Shown in pieces: positions 34,456 through 43,825 of a stretch of DNA of 64,000 nucleotides. The stretch covers positions 3,472,001 to 3,536,000 of the forward strand of contig NZ_CP012201.1 in assembly GCF_001191005.1 (NCBI RefSeq), read 5' to 3'. Both the position numbers and the translations under genes were made by a program. A model generated the notes under the pieces. It was given only the letters and a program-made list of their open reading frames with translations. It was not told the DNA's origin and did not search any database. Every line of letters begins with the position of its first letter. Position 1 is the stretch's first letter. The stretch comes from Massilia sp. NR 4-1 (lineage in GTDB: Bacteria; Pseudomonadota; Gammaproteobacteria; Burkholderiales; Burkholderiaceae_D).

Positions 34456-36063
34456 TCACTTCACGGTCGGCGGCACTTCGAAGGTGTGGAACGGCGCCGG
34501 CGACGGCACGGTCCACTCCAGGCCGTCAGCGGCTTCCCATGGCTTGTCGGCTGCTTTCTTGCCGCCGCGGATGCATGGCAGCACCACGCAGAACAGGAAG
34601 AACACCTGGCACAGGCCGAAACCGAAGGCGCCGATGGAGGCGATCGTGTTGAAGTCGGTGAACTGCGCCTGGTAGTCGGCGTAGCGGCGCGGCATGCCGG
34701 CCAGACCCAGGAAGTGCATCGGGAAGAAGGTCACGTTGAAGGTGATCAGCGAGGCCCAGAAGTGGAACTTGCCCATCGTTTCGTTATACATATGGCCGGT
34801 CCACTTCGGACCCCAATAGTAGAAGCCGGCGAACAGGGCGAACAGGGAGCCGGCCACCAGCACGTAGTGGAAGTGGGCCACCACGTAATAGGTGTCCTGC
34901 AGCTGGATGTCGATCGGGGTCACGGCCAGGATCAGGCCGGTGAAGCCGCCCATGGTGAACACGAAGATGAAGCCCACGGCGAACAGCATCGGGGTTTCAA
35001 AGGTCATGGAACCGCGCCACATGGTGGCGATCCAGTTGAACACTTTCACGCCGGTCGGCACCGCGATCAGCATGGTGGCGTACATGAAGAACAGCTGGGA
35101 GGTCACCGGCATGCCGGTGGTGAACATGTGGTGGGCCCAGACGATGAAGGACAGGATCGCGATCGACGCGGTGGCGTACACCATCGACGCGTAGCCGAAC
35201 AGCGGCTTGCGGGCGAAGGCCGGGATGATCTGCGAGACGATGCCGAAGGCCGGCAGAATCATGATGTAGACCTCGGGATGGCCGAAGAACCAGAAGATGT
35301 GCTGGTACATCACCGGGTCGCCGCCGCCGGCGGCGTTGAAGAAGGAGGTGCCGAAGTGGCGGTCGGTCAGGGTCATGGTGATGGCGCCAGCCAGCACCGG
35401 CATCACGGCGATCAGCAGGTAGGCGGTGATCAGCCAGGTCCAGCAGAACATCGGCATCTTCATCAGGGTCATGCCAGGCGCGCGCATGTTCAGGATGGTG
35501 ACGATGATGTTGATGGAACCCATGATCGAGGACGCGCCCATGATGTGCATGGCGAAGATGCCCATGTCCATGCCGATGCCCATCTGGGTCGACAGCGGCG
35601 CGTACAGGGTCCAGCCGGCGGCGGTGGCGCCGCCCGGCACGAAGAAGGAACCTGCCAGCAGCAACGCCGCCGGCGGCAGCAGCCAGAACGAGAAGTTGTT
35701 CATGCGGGCGAAGGCCATGTCGGAGGCGCCCACCTGCAGCGGGATCATCCAGTTGGCGTAGCCGACGAAGGCCGGCATGATGGCGCCGAACACCATCACC
35801 AGGCCGTGCATGGTGGTCAGCTGGTTGAAGAACTCAGGCTGGAAGAACTGCAGGCCCGGCTTGAACAGCTCGGTGCGGATCATCAGCGCCAGCACGCCGC
35901 CGGACAGCAGCATGATGAAGGAGAACCACAGGTACAGGGTGCCGATGTCTTTGTGGTTGGTGGCAAACAGCCAGCGTTTCAGGCCGGTCGGATGGTCGTG
36001 TGCATGATCGTGATCGTGGCCATGGGCGTGATCGTGGGCGTGATCGAGTGTGCTCGTGCTCAT
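34456..36063 (-). CDS. ctaD: Cytochrome c oxidase subunit I
   Basis: The 535-residue catalytic subunit of aa3-type oxidase, with 12 helices, binding haem a and the haem a3-CuB centre. Visible features include the haem-ligand region TTMHGLVMVFGAIMPAF, the CuB region WFFGHPEVYIMILPAFGIVS and IVWAHHMFTTGM, and VVAHFHYVLVAG. The N-terminus has a His/Asp-rich stretch (DHAHDHAHGHDHDHAHDH), which could bind metal. It follows ctaC by 13 bases. Confidence 0.97.
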   Translation of the reverse strand: MSTSTLDHAHDHAHGHDHDHAHDHPTGLKRWLFATNHKDIGTLYLWFSFIMLLSGGVLALMIRTELFKPGLQFFQPEFFNQLTTMHGLVMVFGAIMPAFVGYANWMIPLQVGASDMAFARMNNFSFWLLPPAALLLAGSFFVPGGATAAGWTLYAPLSTQMGIGMDMGIFAMHIMGASSIMGSINIIVTILNMRAPGMTLMKMPMFCWTWLITAYLLIAVMPVLAGAITMTLTDRHFGTSFFNAAGGGDPVMYQHIFWFFGHPEVYIMILPAFGIVSQIIPAFARKPLFGYASMVYATASIAILSFIVWAHHMFTTGMPVTSQLFFMYATMLIAVPTGVKVFNWIATMWRGSMTFETPMLFAVGFIFVFTMGGFTGLILAVTPIDIQLQDTYYVVAHFHYVLVAGSLFALFAGFYYWGPKWTGHMYNETMGKFHFWASLITFNVTFFPMHFLGLAGMPRRYADYQAQFTDFNTIASIGAFGFGLCQVFFLFCVVLPCIRGGKKAADKPWEAADGLEWTVPSPAPFHTFEVPPTVK

Positions 36064-36076
36064 CTAAAGCTCCTAA

Positions 36077-37303
36077 TTACTTGTTGCGTGCAGCCACAAC
36101 TTCGGCTGGTTGAACGATGTTTTCGGCTGGCTTGTTCGACCAGTTGTTACGGGTGTAAGTGATTACAGCCGCAATATCGGTATCCGACAGTTGTTTCCAT
36201 GCCGGCATTTCAGATGGGAACTTGCCGCTCTTCTGGCCGTTCAACAGCACGTGGATCTGCTCGGCTTTCGCGCCATTCACGATGGCCGAGCCGTCCAGCG
36301 CCGCAAACGCGCCCGGCACACCCTTGCCCGTTGCCTGGTGGCAGACGGCGCAGTTGGCGGTATACACCTTCTCGCCCTTGGTTTTCAGTTCGTCGATGGT
36401 CCAGGTCTTGTTCGGATCGTCGGCCAGGGCCGCCATTTCCTTCTTCTTGCCCTCGACCCAGGCACTGTACTCCTCGGCCGTCACCACGCGCACCACGATC
36501 GGCATGAAAGCGTGTTCTTTGCCGCACAGCTCGGCGCAATTGCCGCGGAAGACGCCGGTGTGCTGCGACTTGAACCAGGTATCGCGCACGAAACCGGGGA
36601 TCGCATCCTGCTTGACGGCGAAGGCCGGGATCATCCAGGCGTGGATCACGTCGTTGGCGGTGGTCACGATGCGGATTTTCTTATTCACCGGCACCACGAC
36701 TTCGTTGTCGACTTCCATCAGGTAGTTTTCGCCGCGCGCTTCGGTCGGGGCGACGCCCGGGGCGCCGATCTGGGCGCGCGGGGTGGACAGGTTGGAAACG
36801 AAGGAAATGCCTTCGCCCTCGCCTTTCAGGTAGTCATAGCCCCATTTCCACTGCATGCCGGTGGCTTTGATGGTGATGTCGGCGTTGGAGGTATCCTTCA
36901 TGCCGACCACGGTGCGGGTGGCCGGCAGGGCCATGCCGATCACGATCAGGAACGGCACCACGGTCCAGGCGATTTCCACCGCGGTCGATTCGTGGAAGGT
37001 GGCGGCCTTGTGGCCCAGCGATTTACGGTGTTTCAGGATCGAATAGAACATCACGCCGAACACGGCGACGAAAATCACCAGGCAGATGATCATCATCAGA
37101 TTGTGCAGGTCGTACACCTCGGTCGCGATGGCGGTCGAAGGTGGTTGCAGGTTCAGCTGGTGCGGTACTGGACCGCCGGTACCGCCGGTGGCTGCTCGAT
37201 AAGTGCCGGCTGCCGTCGTTGCAGGCTCGGCCCAGGCCGGCATTCCGGCGCTTACTGCGGCCAGCCCGAGCATCAACGCTTGAAGTCGCTTCGCAAGTTT
37301 CAT
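36077..37303 (-). CDS. ctaC: Cytochrome c oxidase subunit II with fused cytochrome c
   Basis: A 408-residue subunit. It has a signal peptide (LMLGLAAVSAGMPAWA), two membrane helices (LMMIICLVIFVAVFGVMFYS and IAWTVVPFLIVIGMALPA), a CuA cupredoxin domain with GNCAELCGKEHAFM, and a C-terminal c-type cytochrome domain with haem motif CAVCH. The fused haem makes it a caa3-like subunit that can accept electrons directly. The ATG at 37303 (GGGGA upstream) is used; earlier in-frame codons precede the signal peptide. It is the first gene of the oxidase operon. Confidence 0.95.
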   Translation of the reverse strand: MKLAKRLQALMLGLAAVSAGMPAWAEPATTAAGTYRAATGGTGGPVPHQLNLQPPSTAIATEVYDLHNLMMIICLVIFVAVFGVMFYSILKHRKSLGHKAATFHESTAVEIAWTVVPFLIVIGMALPATRTVVGMKDTSNADITIKATGMQWKWGYDYLKGEGEGISFVSNLSTPRAQIGAPGVAPTEARGENYLMEVDNEVVVPVNKKIRIVTTANDVIHAWMIPAFAVKQDAIPGFVRDTWFKSQHTGVFRGNCAELCGKEHAFMPIVVRVVTAEEYSAWVEGKKKEMAALADDPNKTWTIDELKTKGEKVYTANCAVCHQATGKGVPGAFAALDGSAIVNGAKAEQIHVLLNGQKSGKFPSEMPAWKQLSDTDIAAVITYTRNNWSNKPAENIVQPAEVVAARNK

Positions 37304-37675
37304 GTTTTCCCCAACCACCCAAAAAAATAGAAAATTTTTTTCATACCGCGCCGCCCGCCGAACCGGAGCAACGCTGGACGCTAAAACACCTAAAGGCTCC
37401 GCGCCGATACCCATGCAAAATAAAAATTGCTAAGAAAACCGACTGGAACCTTGAGATCGCCGCCAGTGACCATATATCACAATAGACGTTGGCGATTTAA
37501 TGCCCTTATTGCCACGTGCTACAACCAGCCTGACAAAGAACGCTTTTGTGTATCACTGCCGGGTGGTTGGAATACTGACAAAATTAGTCAAGGATTATAA
37601 GCAGGAACAATAATATACATCAAGAACAATCCCCGTCCGTGCGGGGATTGACTCTTGAATGCAGGCGTGATTTGC
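37304..37675. other. Intergenic region upstream of the oxidase operon
   Basis: These 372 bases are clearly more AT-rich than the flanking genes and hold no credible ORF. They must carry the oxidase-operon promoter, but no -10/-35 pair stands out. A nine-base-pair hairpin at 37627-37650 near the right end is annotated separately. Confidence 0.6.
37627..37650 (-). terminator. Probable terminator of the bioC-like gene
   Basis: A perfect nine-base-pair stem, CAATCCCCG / CGGGGATTG with a six-base loop, lies 25 bases after the methyltransferase stop on the minus strand. It is followed by a modest T-rich tail (TTCTTG). Confidence 0.65.
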
Positions 37676-38602
37676 CTAATTTTTGGGCTTGCGCGGCAGG
37701 TCGAAACGGATAATTGCTTCGCCGTTTTTAGTAACACGCGGCGTTGGCCGGAATGCATGGCCATAAATAATTTCGAAAGTTAGTTTCAATTTGCCATCCG
37801 CGCCGCGCTGTTTTTCCAGCGCCGCCAACATGCGCTGCCAGGCCGCGCGCCCGATCAAACCTTGGCGCCGCGTACTCAGCGGATTCCCCCCCAAAGCACG
37901 CACATCGGCCAGCAGTTTTTGCGGCGACTCGTAAGTGACGGTTATCTTTTCCATATCCATTACTGGTGTGGAAAAACCGGCTTCCACCAGCTGGTCGCCA
38001 AAATCGTGCATGTCGACAAAAGGCAACGCATGCGGCGCCAGATCGAGCTCGGCGAAAGCCGCGCGCAGCTCCTGCAGGGTGTCCGGGCCGAAGCAGGAAA
38101 ACATCAGTAAACCATCGACGCGCAGCACGCGGCGCCACTCGGCGAAGACGCGGTCCGGCTGCGGATGCCAGTGCAGGGCCAGGTTCGACCACACCAGGTC
38201 GATGCTATTGGCGGCCAGCGGCAGGTCGGCGAAATCCCCCACCAGCAGGTCGATGCCGGCCTTGGCCGGCAGCAGCTTGCTGAGGAACTGGTTCAGCGGC
38301 GACTGGCGCGCGCCCTGGCCGCGCGCGGCCGCCAGCATGGCTTCCGAGGCATCGATGCCCACCACCTGGGCGGCAGCGTAGCTTTTTTGCAAATTTGCCA
38401 GGTCGGCCCCCGTGCCGCAGCCCGCATCGAGCACGCGCTGCGGATTGACCTTGACCACGGCCAAGCGGTCCTGCAGGCGGCCGGCGATCTCGCGCCGCAG
38501 GAAATCGGCGGGCTGGACGCGGCCGGGATGGCGGAACAGGGCGCGCACGCGCTCCAGGTCGATGGGAGCACTCAATTTCGGCGGCTTGGCAGGGACTTGC
38601 AT
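37676..38602 (-). CDS. bioC: Malonyl-ACP O-methyltransferase-like protein
   Basis: A 308-residue SAM-dependent methyltransferase. It has motif I VLDAGCGTGADL, the acidic VVGIDASEAML, LVGDFADLPLA, and the BioC-like WSNLALHWHPQPDRVFAEWRRVLR. BioC masks malonyl-ACP at the start of biotin synthesis. The call rests on these segments, and no other biotin gene is nearby. The start at 38602 leaves a 58-base gap to the divergent comF gene; a longer frame would run through comF and is rejected. Confidence 0.85.
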   Translation of the reverse strand: MQVPAKPPKLSAPIDLERVRALFRHPGRVQPADFLRREIAGRLQDRLAVVKVNPQRVLDAGCGTGADLANLQKSYAAAQVVGIDASEAMLAAARGQGARQSPLNQFLSKLLPAKAGIDLLVGDFADLPLAANSIDLVWSNLALHWHPQPDRVFAEWRRVLRVDGLLMFSCFGPDTLQELRAAFAELDLAPHALPFVDMHDFGDQLVEAGFSTPVMDMEKITVTYESPQKLLADVRALGGNPLSTRRQGLIGRAAWQRMLAALEKQRGADGKLKLTFEIIYGHAFRPTPRVTKNGEAIIRFDLPRKPKN

Positions 38603-38660
38603 ATAGTGACAGACATAGATGAGATAATGTGCGCAGTTTACCTGTTTGGGGCAAATCGTG

Positions 38661-39587
38661 ATGGCTGGCGCCTTTTTGGCCATGCTGCTGCCGGCCGGCT
38701 GCCTGTTGTGCGGCGGGCGTGGCGGCGATGGCCTGTGTCCGGACTGCCACGCCCGCTTCTTCGGCAGCGGCCGGCCGCGCTGTTGCATTTGCGCCAATCC
38801 GCTGACCGGCGAAGCGGCGGAAGCCGGTTTTGAGGCTGACCGCGGGCAGGCTTTGGTGACAGCGCCGTTCGCCGCCAGGGACCAGCCGGCGGTGGCAAGC
38901 ACCGGGGCGGGAGCGCGATCAGCGTCCGCCGCCGAAGCCAAGCCAGCGGCGGTAAACGCCGGAACCGTAGTAGCAGCGCGGGACGCAGCCAAGGCTGACA
39001 GCGCAGCCGGGCTGGCCATGGCACCCGGCGACCGCTGTTGCGGCCGCTGCCGCCGCCAGCGGCCCGCCTACGATGCCACGGTGACGGCCGCCGACTACGC
39101 CCTGCCGGTGGACCGCCTGGTCTTGCAGCTGAAATTCGGCGCGCGGCTGGCCCATGCGCGGCTGTTCGGCGAACTGCTGGCAGCGGCCTGGCAGGCCTCC
39201 AGCCAGCCGAGCCTGCCGCAACTGCTGTGCCCGGTGCCGCTGGGACCGCGGCGCCTGGCCGAGCGCGGCTTCAACCAGGCGCTGGAAATCGCCCGCCCGC
39301 TCGGCCGCGCCCTCGGCGTCCCGGTGCGCGCCAGGCTGGCGCAGCGGCAGCAGGACACGCCGCCGCAAAGCAGTCTGGACTGGGGCCAGCGCGCCGCCAA
39401 CGTCGCCCGCGCCTTCACGCTCGACAGCGAGGCCGCGCTATATGGCCGCCACGTCGGCCTGGTCGACGACGTGATGAGCAGCGGCGCCACGCTGCAAGCC
39501 CTGGCCCTGGCCTGCAAACAGGCCGGCGCCGCGCGCGTCAGCAACCTGGTCTTCGCGCGCACCCCGCCCGAGACCCACCAATATTAG
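38661..39587 (+). CDS. comF: ComF-family phosphoribosyltransferase
   Basis: A 308-residue ComF protein. It has an N-terminal zinc-finger-like region (CLLCGGRGGDGLCPDC, CCICANPL, then CCGRCRRQRPAYD) and a C-terminal phosphoribosyltransferase domain with the PRPP loop VGLVDDVMSSGATL. An Ala-rich insert of about 65 residues (roughly 60-125) splits the cysteine cluster, which is unusual; most ComF proteins are about 230-250 residues. ComF assists DNA uptake or recombination. The start is at ATG 38661. Confidence 0.9.
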   Translation: MAGAFLAMLLPAGCLLCGGRGGDGLCPDCHARFFGSGRPRCCICANPLTGEAAEAGFEADRGQALVTAPFAARDQPAVASTGAGARSASAAEAKPAAVNAGTVVAARDAAKADSAAGLAMAPGDRCCGRCRRQRPAYDATVTAADYALPVDRLVLQLKFGARLAHARLFGELLAAAWQASSQPSLPQLLCPVPLGPRRLAERGFNQALEIARPLGRALGVPVRARLAQRQQDTPPQSSLDWGQRAANVARAFTLDSEAALYGRHVGLVDDVMSSGATLQALALACKQAGAARVSNLVFARTPPETHQY

Positions 39588-39596
39588 GAGAAAGCA

Positions 39597-40067
39597 GTGT
39601 TTCACGTCGTACTAGTATCGCCCGAGATTCCGCCCAACACCGGCAACGTCATCCGCCTGTGCGCCAACACCGGCGCCCAGTTGCACCTGATCGAGCCGCT
39701 CGGCTTCCCGCTCGACGACGCCAAGATGCGGCGTGCTGGCCTCGACTACCATGAGTACGCGCGCATGCAGGTGCACAAGGATTGGGCCGCCTTCCTGGCC
39801 GCCGCCGCGCCCGACCCGGCGCGCCTGTTCGCCATGACCACGCACGGCTCGCGCCCCTTCGCCGAACTGCAATTCCAGCCCGGCGACGTCTTCGTCTTCG
39901 GCAGCGAAACGCGCGGTCTGGAGCCCACGTTCCGCGACAGCTTCCCCAACGAGCAGCGCATCCGCCTGCCCATGCGCCCCGACAACCGCAGCCTCAACCT
40001 CTCCAACACGGTCGCCGTGGTCGTCTACGAAGCCTGGCGCCAGCACGGCTATCCCGGCGGCGCCTGA
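39597..40067 (+). CDS. trmL: tRNA (cytidine/uridine-34-2'-O)-methyltransferase
   Basis: A 156-residue SPOUT methyltransferase that modifies the wobble base of tRNA-Leu. It shows the family pattern: VLVSPEIPPNTGNVIRLCAN at the start, IEPLGFPLDDAKMRRAGLDY, then the knot region VFGSETRGLEP and LNLSNTVAVVVYEAWRQ. The start codon is GTG at 39597 with AGGAG upstream. It lies ten bases after comF and is likely co-transcribed. Confidence 0.94.
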   Translation: MFHVVLVSPEIPPNTGNVIRLCANTGAQLHLIEPLGFPLDDAKMRRAGLDYHEYARMQVHKDWAAFLAAAAPDPARLFAMTTHGSRPFAELQFQPGDVFVFGSETRGLEPTFRDSFPNEQRIRLPMRPDNRSLNLSNTVAVVVYEAWRQHGYPGGA

Positions 40068-40083
40068 CAGCGCCGCGGCACGC

Positions 40084-40566
40084 TCAGGCGCTGAACTTGC
40101 GCACTTTGGCCAGCAGCTTGGTGGTGGAGCGGTCATGCTGGAAGTCGATGGCGACGGCCTGGCCGCCATACGCCAGCACAGCCTGGCCTTCGGGGATGGC
40201 GCGCATATCGTAATCGCCGCCTTTGGCGTAGATGGCGGGACGGGCTTCCTGCACCACCTCCAGCGCGGTATCCTCGTCAAACGGCACCACCAGGCTGACC
40301 GCTTCCAGCGCAGCCAGGACGGCCATGCGGTCCTCGCAGTTGTTCAAAGGCCGGTCGTCGCCCTTGCCCAGGCGCTTGACCGAGGCGTCGGTGTTGGCCG
40401 CCACCACCAGCGAGGCGCCCAGCGCGCGCGCCTGCGCCAGATAGGTGACGTGGCCGCGGTGCAGGATGTCGAATACGCCGTTGGTCAGCACCACGGGCTG
40501 CGGCAGGGTGGCGATGCGCGCGGCCAGTTGCGCGCGCGTGCAGATCTTGTCTTCAAATTCAGGCAT
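40084..40566 (-). CDS. rfaE2: D-glycero-beta-D-manno-heptose 1-phosphate adenylyltransferase
   Basis: A 160-residue nucleotidyltransferase that makes ADP-heptose for the lipopolysaccharide core. It has the family motif VLTNGVFDILHRGHVTYLAQ with the HxGH site and NTDASVKRLGKGDDRPLN. It matches the C-terminal half of HldE, so the kinase half must be encoded elsewhere. It follows the PilT-like ATPase gene by 12 bases and probably shares its transcript. Confidence 0.94.
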   Translation of the reverse strand: MPEFEDKICTRAQLAARIATLPQPVVLTNGVFDILHRGHVTYLAQARALGASLVVAANTDASVKRLGKGDDRPLNNCEDRMAVLAALEAVSLVVPFDEDTALEVVQEARPAIYAKGGDYDMRAIPEGQAVLAYGGQAVAIDFQHDRSTTKLLAKVRKFSA

Positions 40567-40578
40567 GGGACTTTCGTT

Positions 40579-41769
40579 TCAGTGTGAGCCGGGTTCTTCT
40601 TCGTCTTCCTCGTCCATCTGCATGCTCAGTTCGGCCGCGCCGCCGGCAGCGGCCGCGCCGCCTGGCTCCTTGCGGTCGCCGCGCAGCTTGATCTGCAGAC
40701 GCAGGCCATTGGCCGAGTCGGCGTTGCGCAGCGCTTCTTCGTATGAGATGTAGCCCTTATTATAAAGTTCGTACAGCGCCTGGTCGAAAGTGCACATGCC
40801 CAGCTCGCGCGATTTGTGCATGATTTCCTTGATGGTCTGGAAGCTGCCCTTGAAAATCATCTCGGCAATCGTCGGCGTGTTCAGCAAGATTTCAATGGCG
40901 GCCTTGCGCCCTTTGCCGTCCTCGGTGCGGATCAGGCGCTGCGAGACGATGGCGCGCAGGTTCGAGGACAGGTCCATCAGCAGCTGGTTGCGCCGCTCTT
41001 CCGGGAAGAAGTTGATGATGCGGTCCATGGTCTGGTTGGCGTTGTTCGCGTGCAGGGTGCCCAGGCAGAGGTGGCCGGTTTCGGCGAAGGCGATGGCATG
41101 CTCCATGGTTTCGGTATCGCGGATTTCGCCGATCAGGATCACATCCGGCGCCTGGCGCAAGGTGTTCTTCAGCGCGTTGTGCCAGCTGTGCGTGTCCACG
41201 CCCACTTCGCGGTGCGTCACCAGGCAGCCCTTGTTCTTGTGCACGTATTCGACCGGGTCTTCCACCGTGATGATGTGGCCGGCCGAGTGGCCGTTGCGGT
41301 AGTCGATCATGGCCGCCAAGGTGGTCGATTTGCCGGAACCGGTGCCGCCCACCACCAGCACCAGGCCGCGCTTGGTCATCACCACGTCTTTCAGCACCTC
41401 GGGCAAGTCGAGCTTGTCGAAGTTCGGGATTTCGGAGGCGATGGTGCGGATCACCATGGCCACATTCTGCTGCTGCACGAAGACGTTGACGCGGAAGCGG
41501 CACACGTCCGGCAGCGAGATGGCGAAGTTGCATTCGAGCTCGGCCTCGAACTCCTGGCGCTGCTTCTCGTTCATGATGGCGGAGGCCAGGGCGCGCGTCA
41601 CCTCGCCGCTCAGGCGCTGCTGGCTGAGCGCCTTCATCGCGCCCTGGGATTTGATGCTGGGCGGGAAGTCGGCCGAGATGAACAAGTCCGAACCGCCCAC
41701 CTGGTGCATGGCTTTTAGCAGCTTGTGCATATATGCCTGTGCTTCTTCGTGGCCAAAAATCGACGACAT
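40579..41769 (-). CDS. PilT/PilU-family ATPase, third paralogue
   Basis: A 396-residue secretion-type ATPase close to PilU. It has Walker A GGTGSGKSTT, the Asp box VEDPVEYVH, Walker B LIGEIRDTETM and the His box TGHLCLGTLHANN. It carries an extra C-terminal tail ending in an acidic run (DEEDEEEPGSH). The ATG at 41769 has GGGGAGG upstream. Because pilT and pilU occur together at 46.9-49.1 kb, this is a third copy, perhaps with a specialised role in pilus retraction or surface sensing. Confidence 0.92.
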   Translation of the reverse strand: MSSIFGHEEAQAYMHKLLKAMHQVGGSDLFISADFPPSIKSQGAMKALSQQRLSGEVTRALASAIMNEKQRQEFEAELECNFAISLPDVCRFRVNVFVQQQNVAMVIRTIASEIPNFDKLDLPEVLKDVVMTKRGLVLVVGGTGSGKSTTLAAMIDYRNGHSAGHIITVEDPVEYVHKNKGCLVTHREVGVDTHSWHNALKNTLRQAPDVILIGEIRDTETMEHAIAFAETGHLCLGTLHANNANQTMDRIINFFPEERRNQLLMDLSSNLRAIVSQRLIRTEDGKGRKAAIEILLNTPTIAEMIFKGSFQTIKEIMHKSRELGMCTFDQALYELYNKGYISYEEALRNADSANGLRLQIKLRGDRKEPGGAAAAGGAAELSMQMDEEDEEEPGSH

Positions 41770-41872
41770 TGCAGCCTCCCCGGTTTGCCCCCGCATTTGC
41801 CCCACCATTATAGGCAGTGCATTCCGCTACAATAGGGTTTCTTCGCGGCCTTGCCTGTGTTCAAATAAAATC

Positions 41873-42814
41873 ATGACACTGACCGAACTGAAATACATCG
41901 TAGCTGTTGCACGGGCAAAACATTTTGGACATGCCGCCGAGGCCTGCTTCGTTGCCCAGCCCACCCTCTCCGTCGCCATCAAGAAGCTCGAAGACGAGCT
42001 GGGCGTGGTGCTGTTCGAACGCGGCGGCGCCGAGATTTCCGTCACGCCGCTGGGCGCCCAGATCGTGGCCCAGGCCGAGCGCGTGCTGGAGCAGACGGCC
42101 GCCATCAAGGAGCTGGCCAAGCAGAACAAGGACCCGCTGTCCGGTCCGCTGCGCCTGGGCGTGATCTACACCATCGCGCCCTACCTGCTGCCGCCCCTGG
42201 TCAAGACCATGATCGCCAGCACGCCGCAGATGCCGCTGGTGCTGCAGGAAAATTTCACCGTGAAGCTGCTGGAAATGCTGCGCCAGGGCGAGCTCGACGC
42301 GGCCATCATGGCCCTGCCCCTGCCGGAACATGGCATGTCGCTGCAAGCGCTGTACGACGAACCCTTCGTGGTCGCCATGCCGTCCCAGCATCCATGGGCG
42401 GCGCGCAGCCGCATCCCGGCCGAGGACTTGAAGTCGGAAACCATGCTCTTGCTGGGCAACGGCCACTGCTTCCGCGACCAGGTGCTGGAAGTCTGCCCGG
42501 AAATGTCGCGCTATTCGGCGCCCGGCAACGGCATGCAGCGCACCTTCGAAGGCTCCTCGCTGGAAACCATCCGCCATATGGTGGCCAGCGGCATCGGCCT
42601 GACCGTGCTGCCGCGCGCCTCGGTGCAGGATATGGAGGGCCGCGACGGCATGCTGCAATTCCGCTATTTCGAGAATCCCCAGCCGACGCGGCGCGTGGTC
42701 CTGGTCTGGCGCAAGAGCTTTACGCGCAAGGCCGCCATCGACGCCGTGTGCGAGGCCGTGGCCCAGTGCAAGCTGCCGGGGGTGACGCCGGTGGCGAAAG
42801 GCGAAGCGCAGTAA
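41873..42814 (+). CDS. oxyR: Hydrogen-peroxide sensing regulator OxyR
   Basis: A 313-residue LysR regulator. The N-terminus (TLTELKYIVAVARAKHFGHA) and helix-turn-helix VAQPTLSVAIKKLEDELG match OxyR. The redox pair lies in GNGHCFRDQVLEVC, placing cysteines at 199 and 208, the same numbers as in E. coli OxyR. It would activate peroxide-defence genes when the disulfide forms. It is divergent from the PilU-like gene. Confidence 0.96.
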   Translation: MTLTELKYIVAVARAKHFGHAAEACFVAQPTLSVAIKKLEDELGVVLFERGGAEISVTPLGAQIVAQAERVLEQTAAIKELAKQNKDPLSGPLRLGVIYTIAPYLLPPLVKTMIASTPQMPLVLQENFTVKLLEMLRQGELDAAIMALPLPEHGMSLQALYDEPFVVAMPSQHPWAARSRIPAEDLKSETMLLLGNGHCFRDQVLEVCPEMSRYSAPGNGMQRTFEGSSLETIRHMVASGIGLTVLPRASVQDMEGRDGMLQFRYFENPQPTRRVVLVWRKSFTRKAAIDAVCEAVAQCKLPGVTPVAKGEAQ

Positions 42815-42848
42815 AATAGTACATTCACGTACTAATTCCGAGCTTGCC

Positions 42849-43742
42849 GTGCAAATTTCCACCCCCGACCCTCGCCCCACTCCCGAACTGAGCCGCCTGG
42901 CCCTGTATGCCCGCCTGGTGCGGCTGGACAAGCCGATCGGCACCGTGCTGCTGCTGTGGCCCACCCTGGGCGCGCTGTGGATGGCGAATGGCGGGCCGCC
43001 GGCCTGGCAGCTGATCCTGATCTTCTCGCTCGGCACCCTGCTGATGCGCTCGGCCGGCGTGGCCGTCAACGATTACCTGGACCGCGATTTCGACCGCCAT
43101 GTGAAGCGCACGGCCGAACGGCCCATCACCAGCGGCCGCGTCAGCGGCAAGGAAGCCATCGGCATCGCCGTGCTGCTGGCCATCATTTCCTTCTGCCTGA
43201 TCCTGCCGCTCAACCTGCTGGTCAAGCAGCTCAGCGTGGTGGCCCTGGGCATCGCCGTCACCTATCCGCTGTTCAAGCGCTTCTTCCCGGTGCCGCAAGC
43301 CTATCTGGGCGTGGCCTACGGCTTCGGCATTCCGATGGGGTTTGCCGCCATCCAGAACACCGTGCCGCCGGTGGCTTGGCTGCTTCTGCTCAGCAATATG
43401 TTCTGGTCGGTGGCTTACGACACGGCCTACGCCATGGTCGACCGCGACGACGACCTGAAGATCGGCATCAAGACCTCGGCCATCACCTTCGGCCGCTACG
43501 ACGTGGCGATGATCATGCTGTGCTACGCCGTCCACTTCGGCATCCAGCTGTTCTGCGGCTGGTATTTCGGTCTGGGCTGGCCATTCCTGGGCGGCATGGC
43601 GCTGGCTATCGGCTGCTCGGTCTACCATTACTTCCTGATCCGCGGACGCGAGCGTGCGCCCTGCTTCCACGCCTTCCGCCACAATAACTACCTGGGCGCC
43701 GCGGTGTTTGCCGGCATCGCGCTGGACTACGCCTTGCGCTGA
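42849..43742 (+). CDS. ubiA: 4-hydroxybenzoate polyprenyltransferase
   Basis: A 297-residue membrane prenyltransferase of ubiquinone synthesis. It has the two Asp-rich motifs NDYLDRDFDRHVKRTAERPI and AMVDRDDDLKIGIKTSAI, and eight to nine helices. It attaches the polyprenyl tail to 4-hydroxybenzoate. The start is a GTG at 42849, 34 bases after oxyR. No ubiC gene is adjacent. Confidence 0.96.
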   Translation: MQISTPDPRPTPELSRLALYARLVRLDKPIGTVLLLWPTLGALWMANGGPPAWQLILIFSLGTLLMRSAGVAVNDYLDRDFDRHVKRTAERPITSGRVSGKEAIGIAVLLAIISFCLILPLNLLVKQLSVVALGIAVTYPLFKRFFPVPQAYLGVAYGFGIPMGFAAIQNTVPPVAWLLLLSNMFWSVAYDTAYAMVDRDDDLKIGIKTSAITFGRYDVAMIMLCYAVHFGIQLFCGWYFGLGWPFLGGMALAIGCSVYHYFLIRGRERAPCFHAFRHNNYLGAAVFAGIALDYALR

Positions 43743-43825
43743 CAGCATGATTGCCAAGGCGTAACGCAAATGCTGGGCCGCGGCCTATACTAGAGATTGC
43801 TTTCATTTACTCAGCGAGGCGAACC

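Noticed and set aside
34222..36162. A 646-codon plus-strand frame rich in His and Asp opposite ctaD
   Set aside because: It is the mirror of subunit I codons; the His-rich look comes from complementing Val/Met codons.
37676..39019. A methyltransferase start 139 codons upstream of 38602
   Set aside because: That extension lies entirely antisense to comF and is Ala/Arg low-complexity; the BioC-like fold is complete without it.
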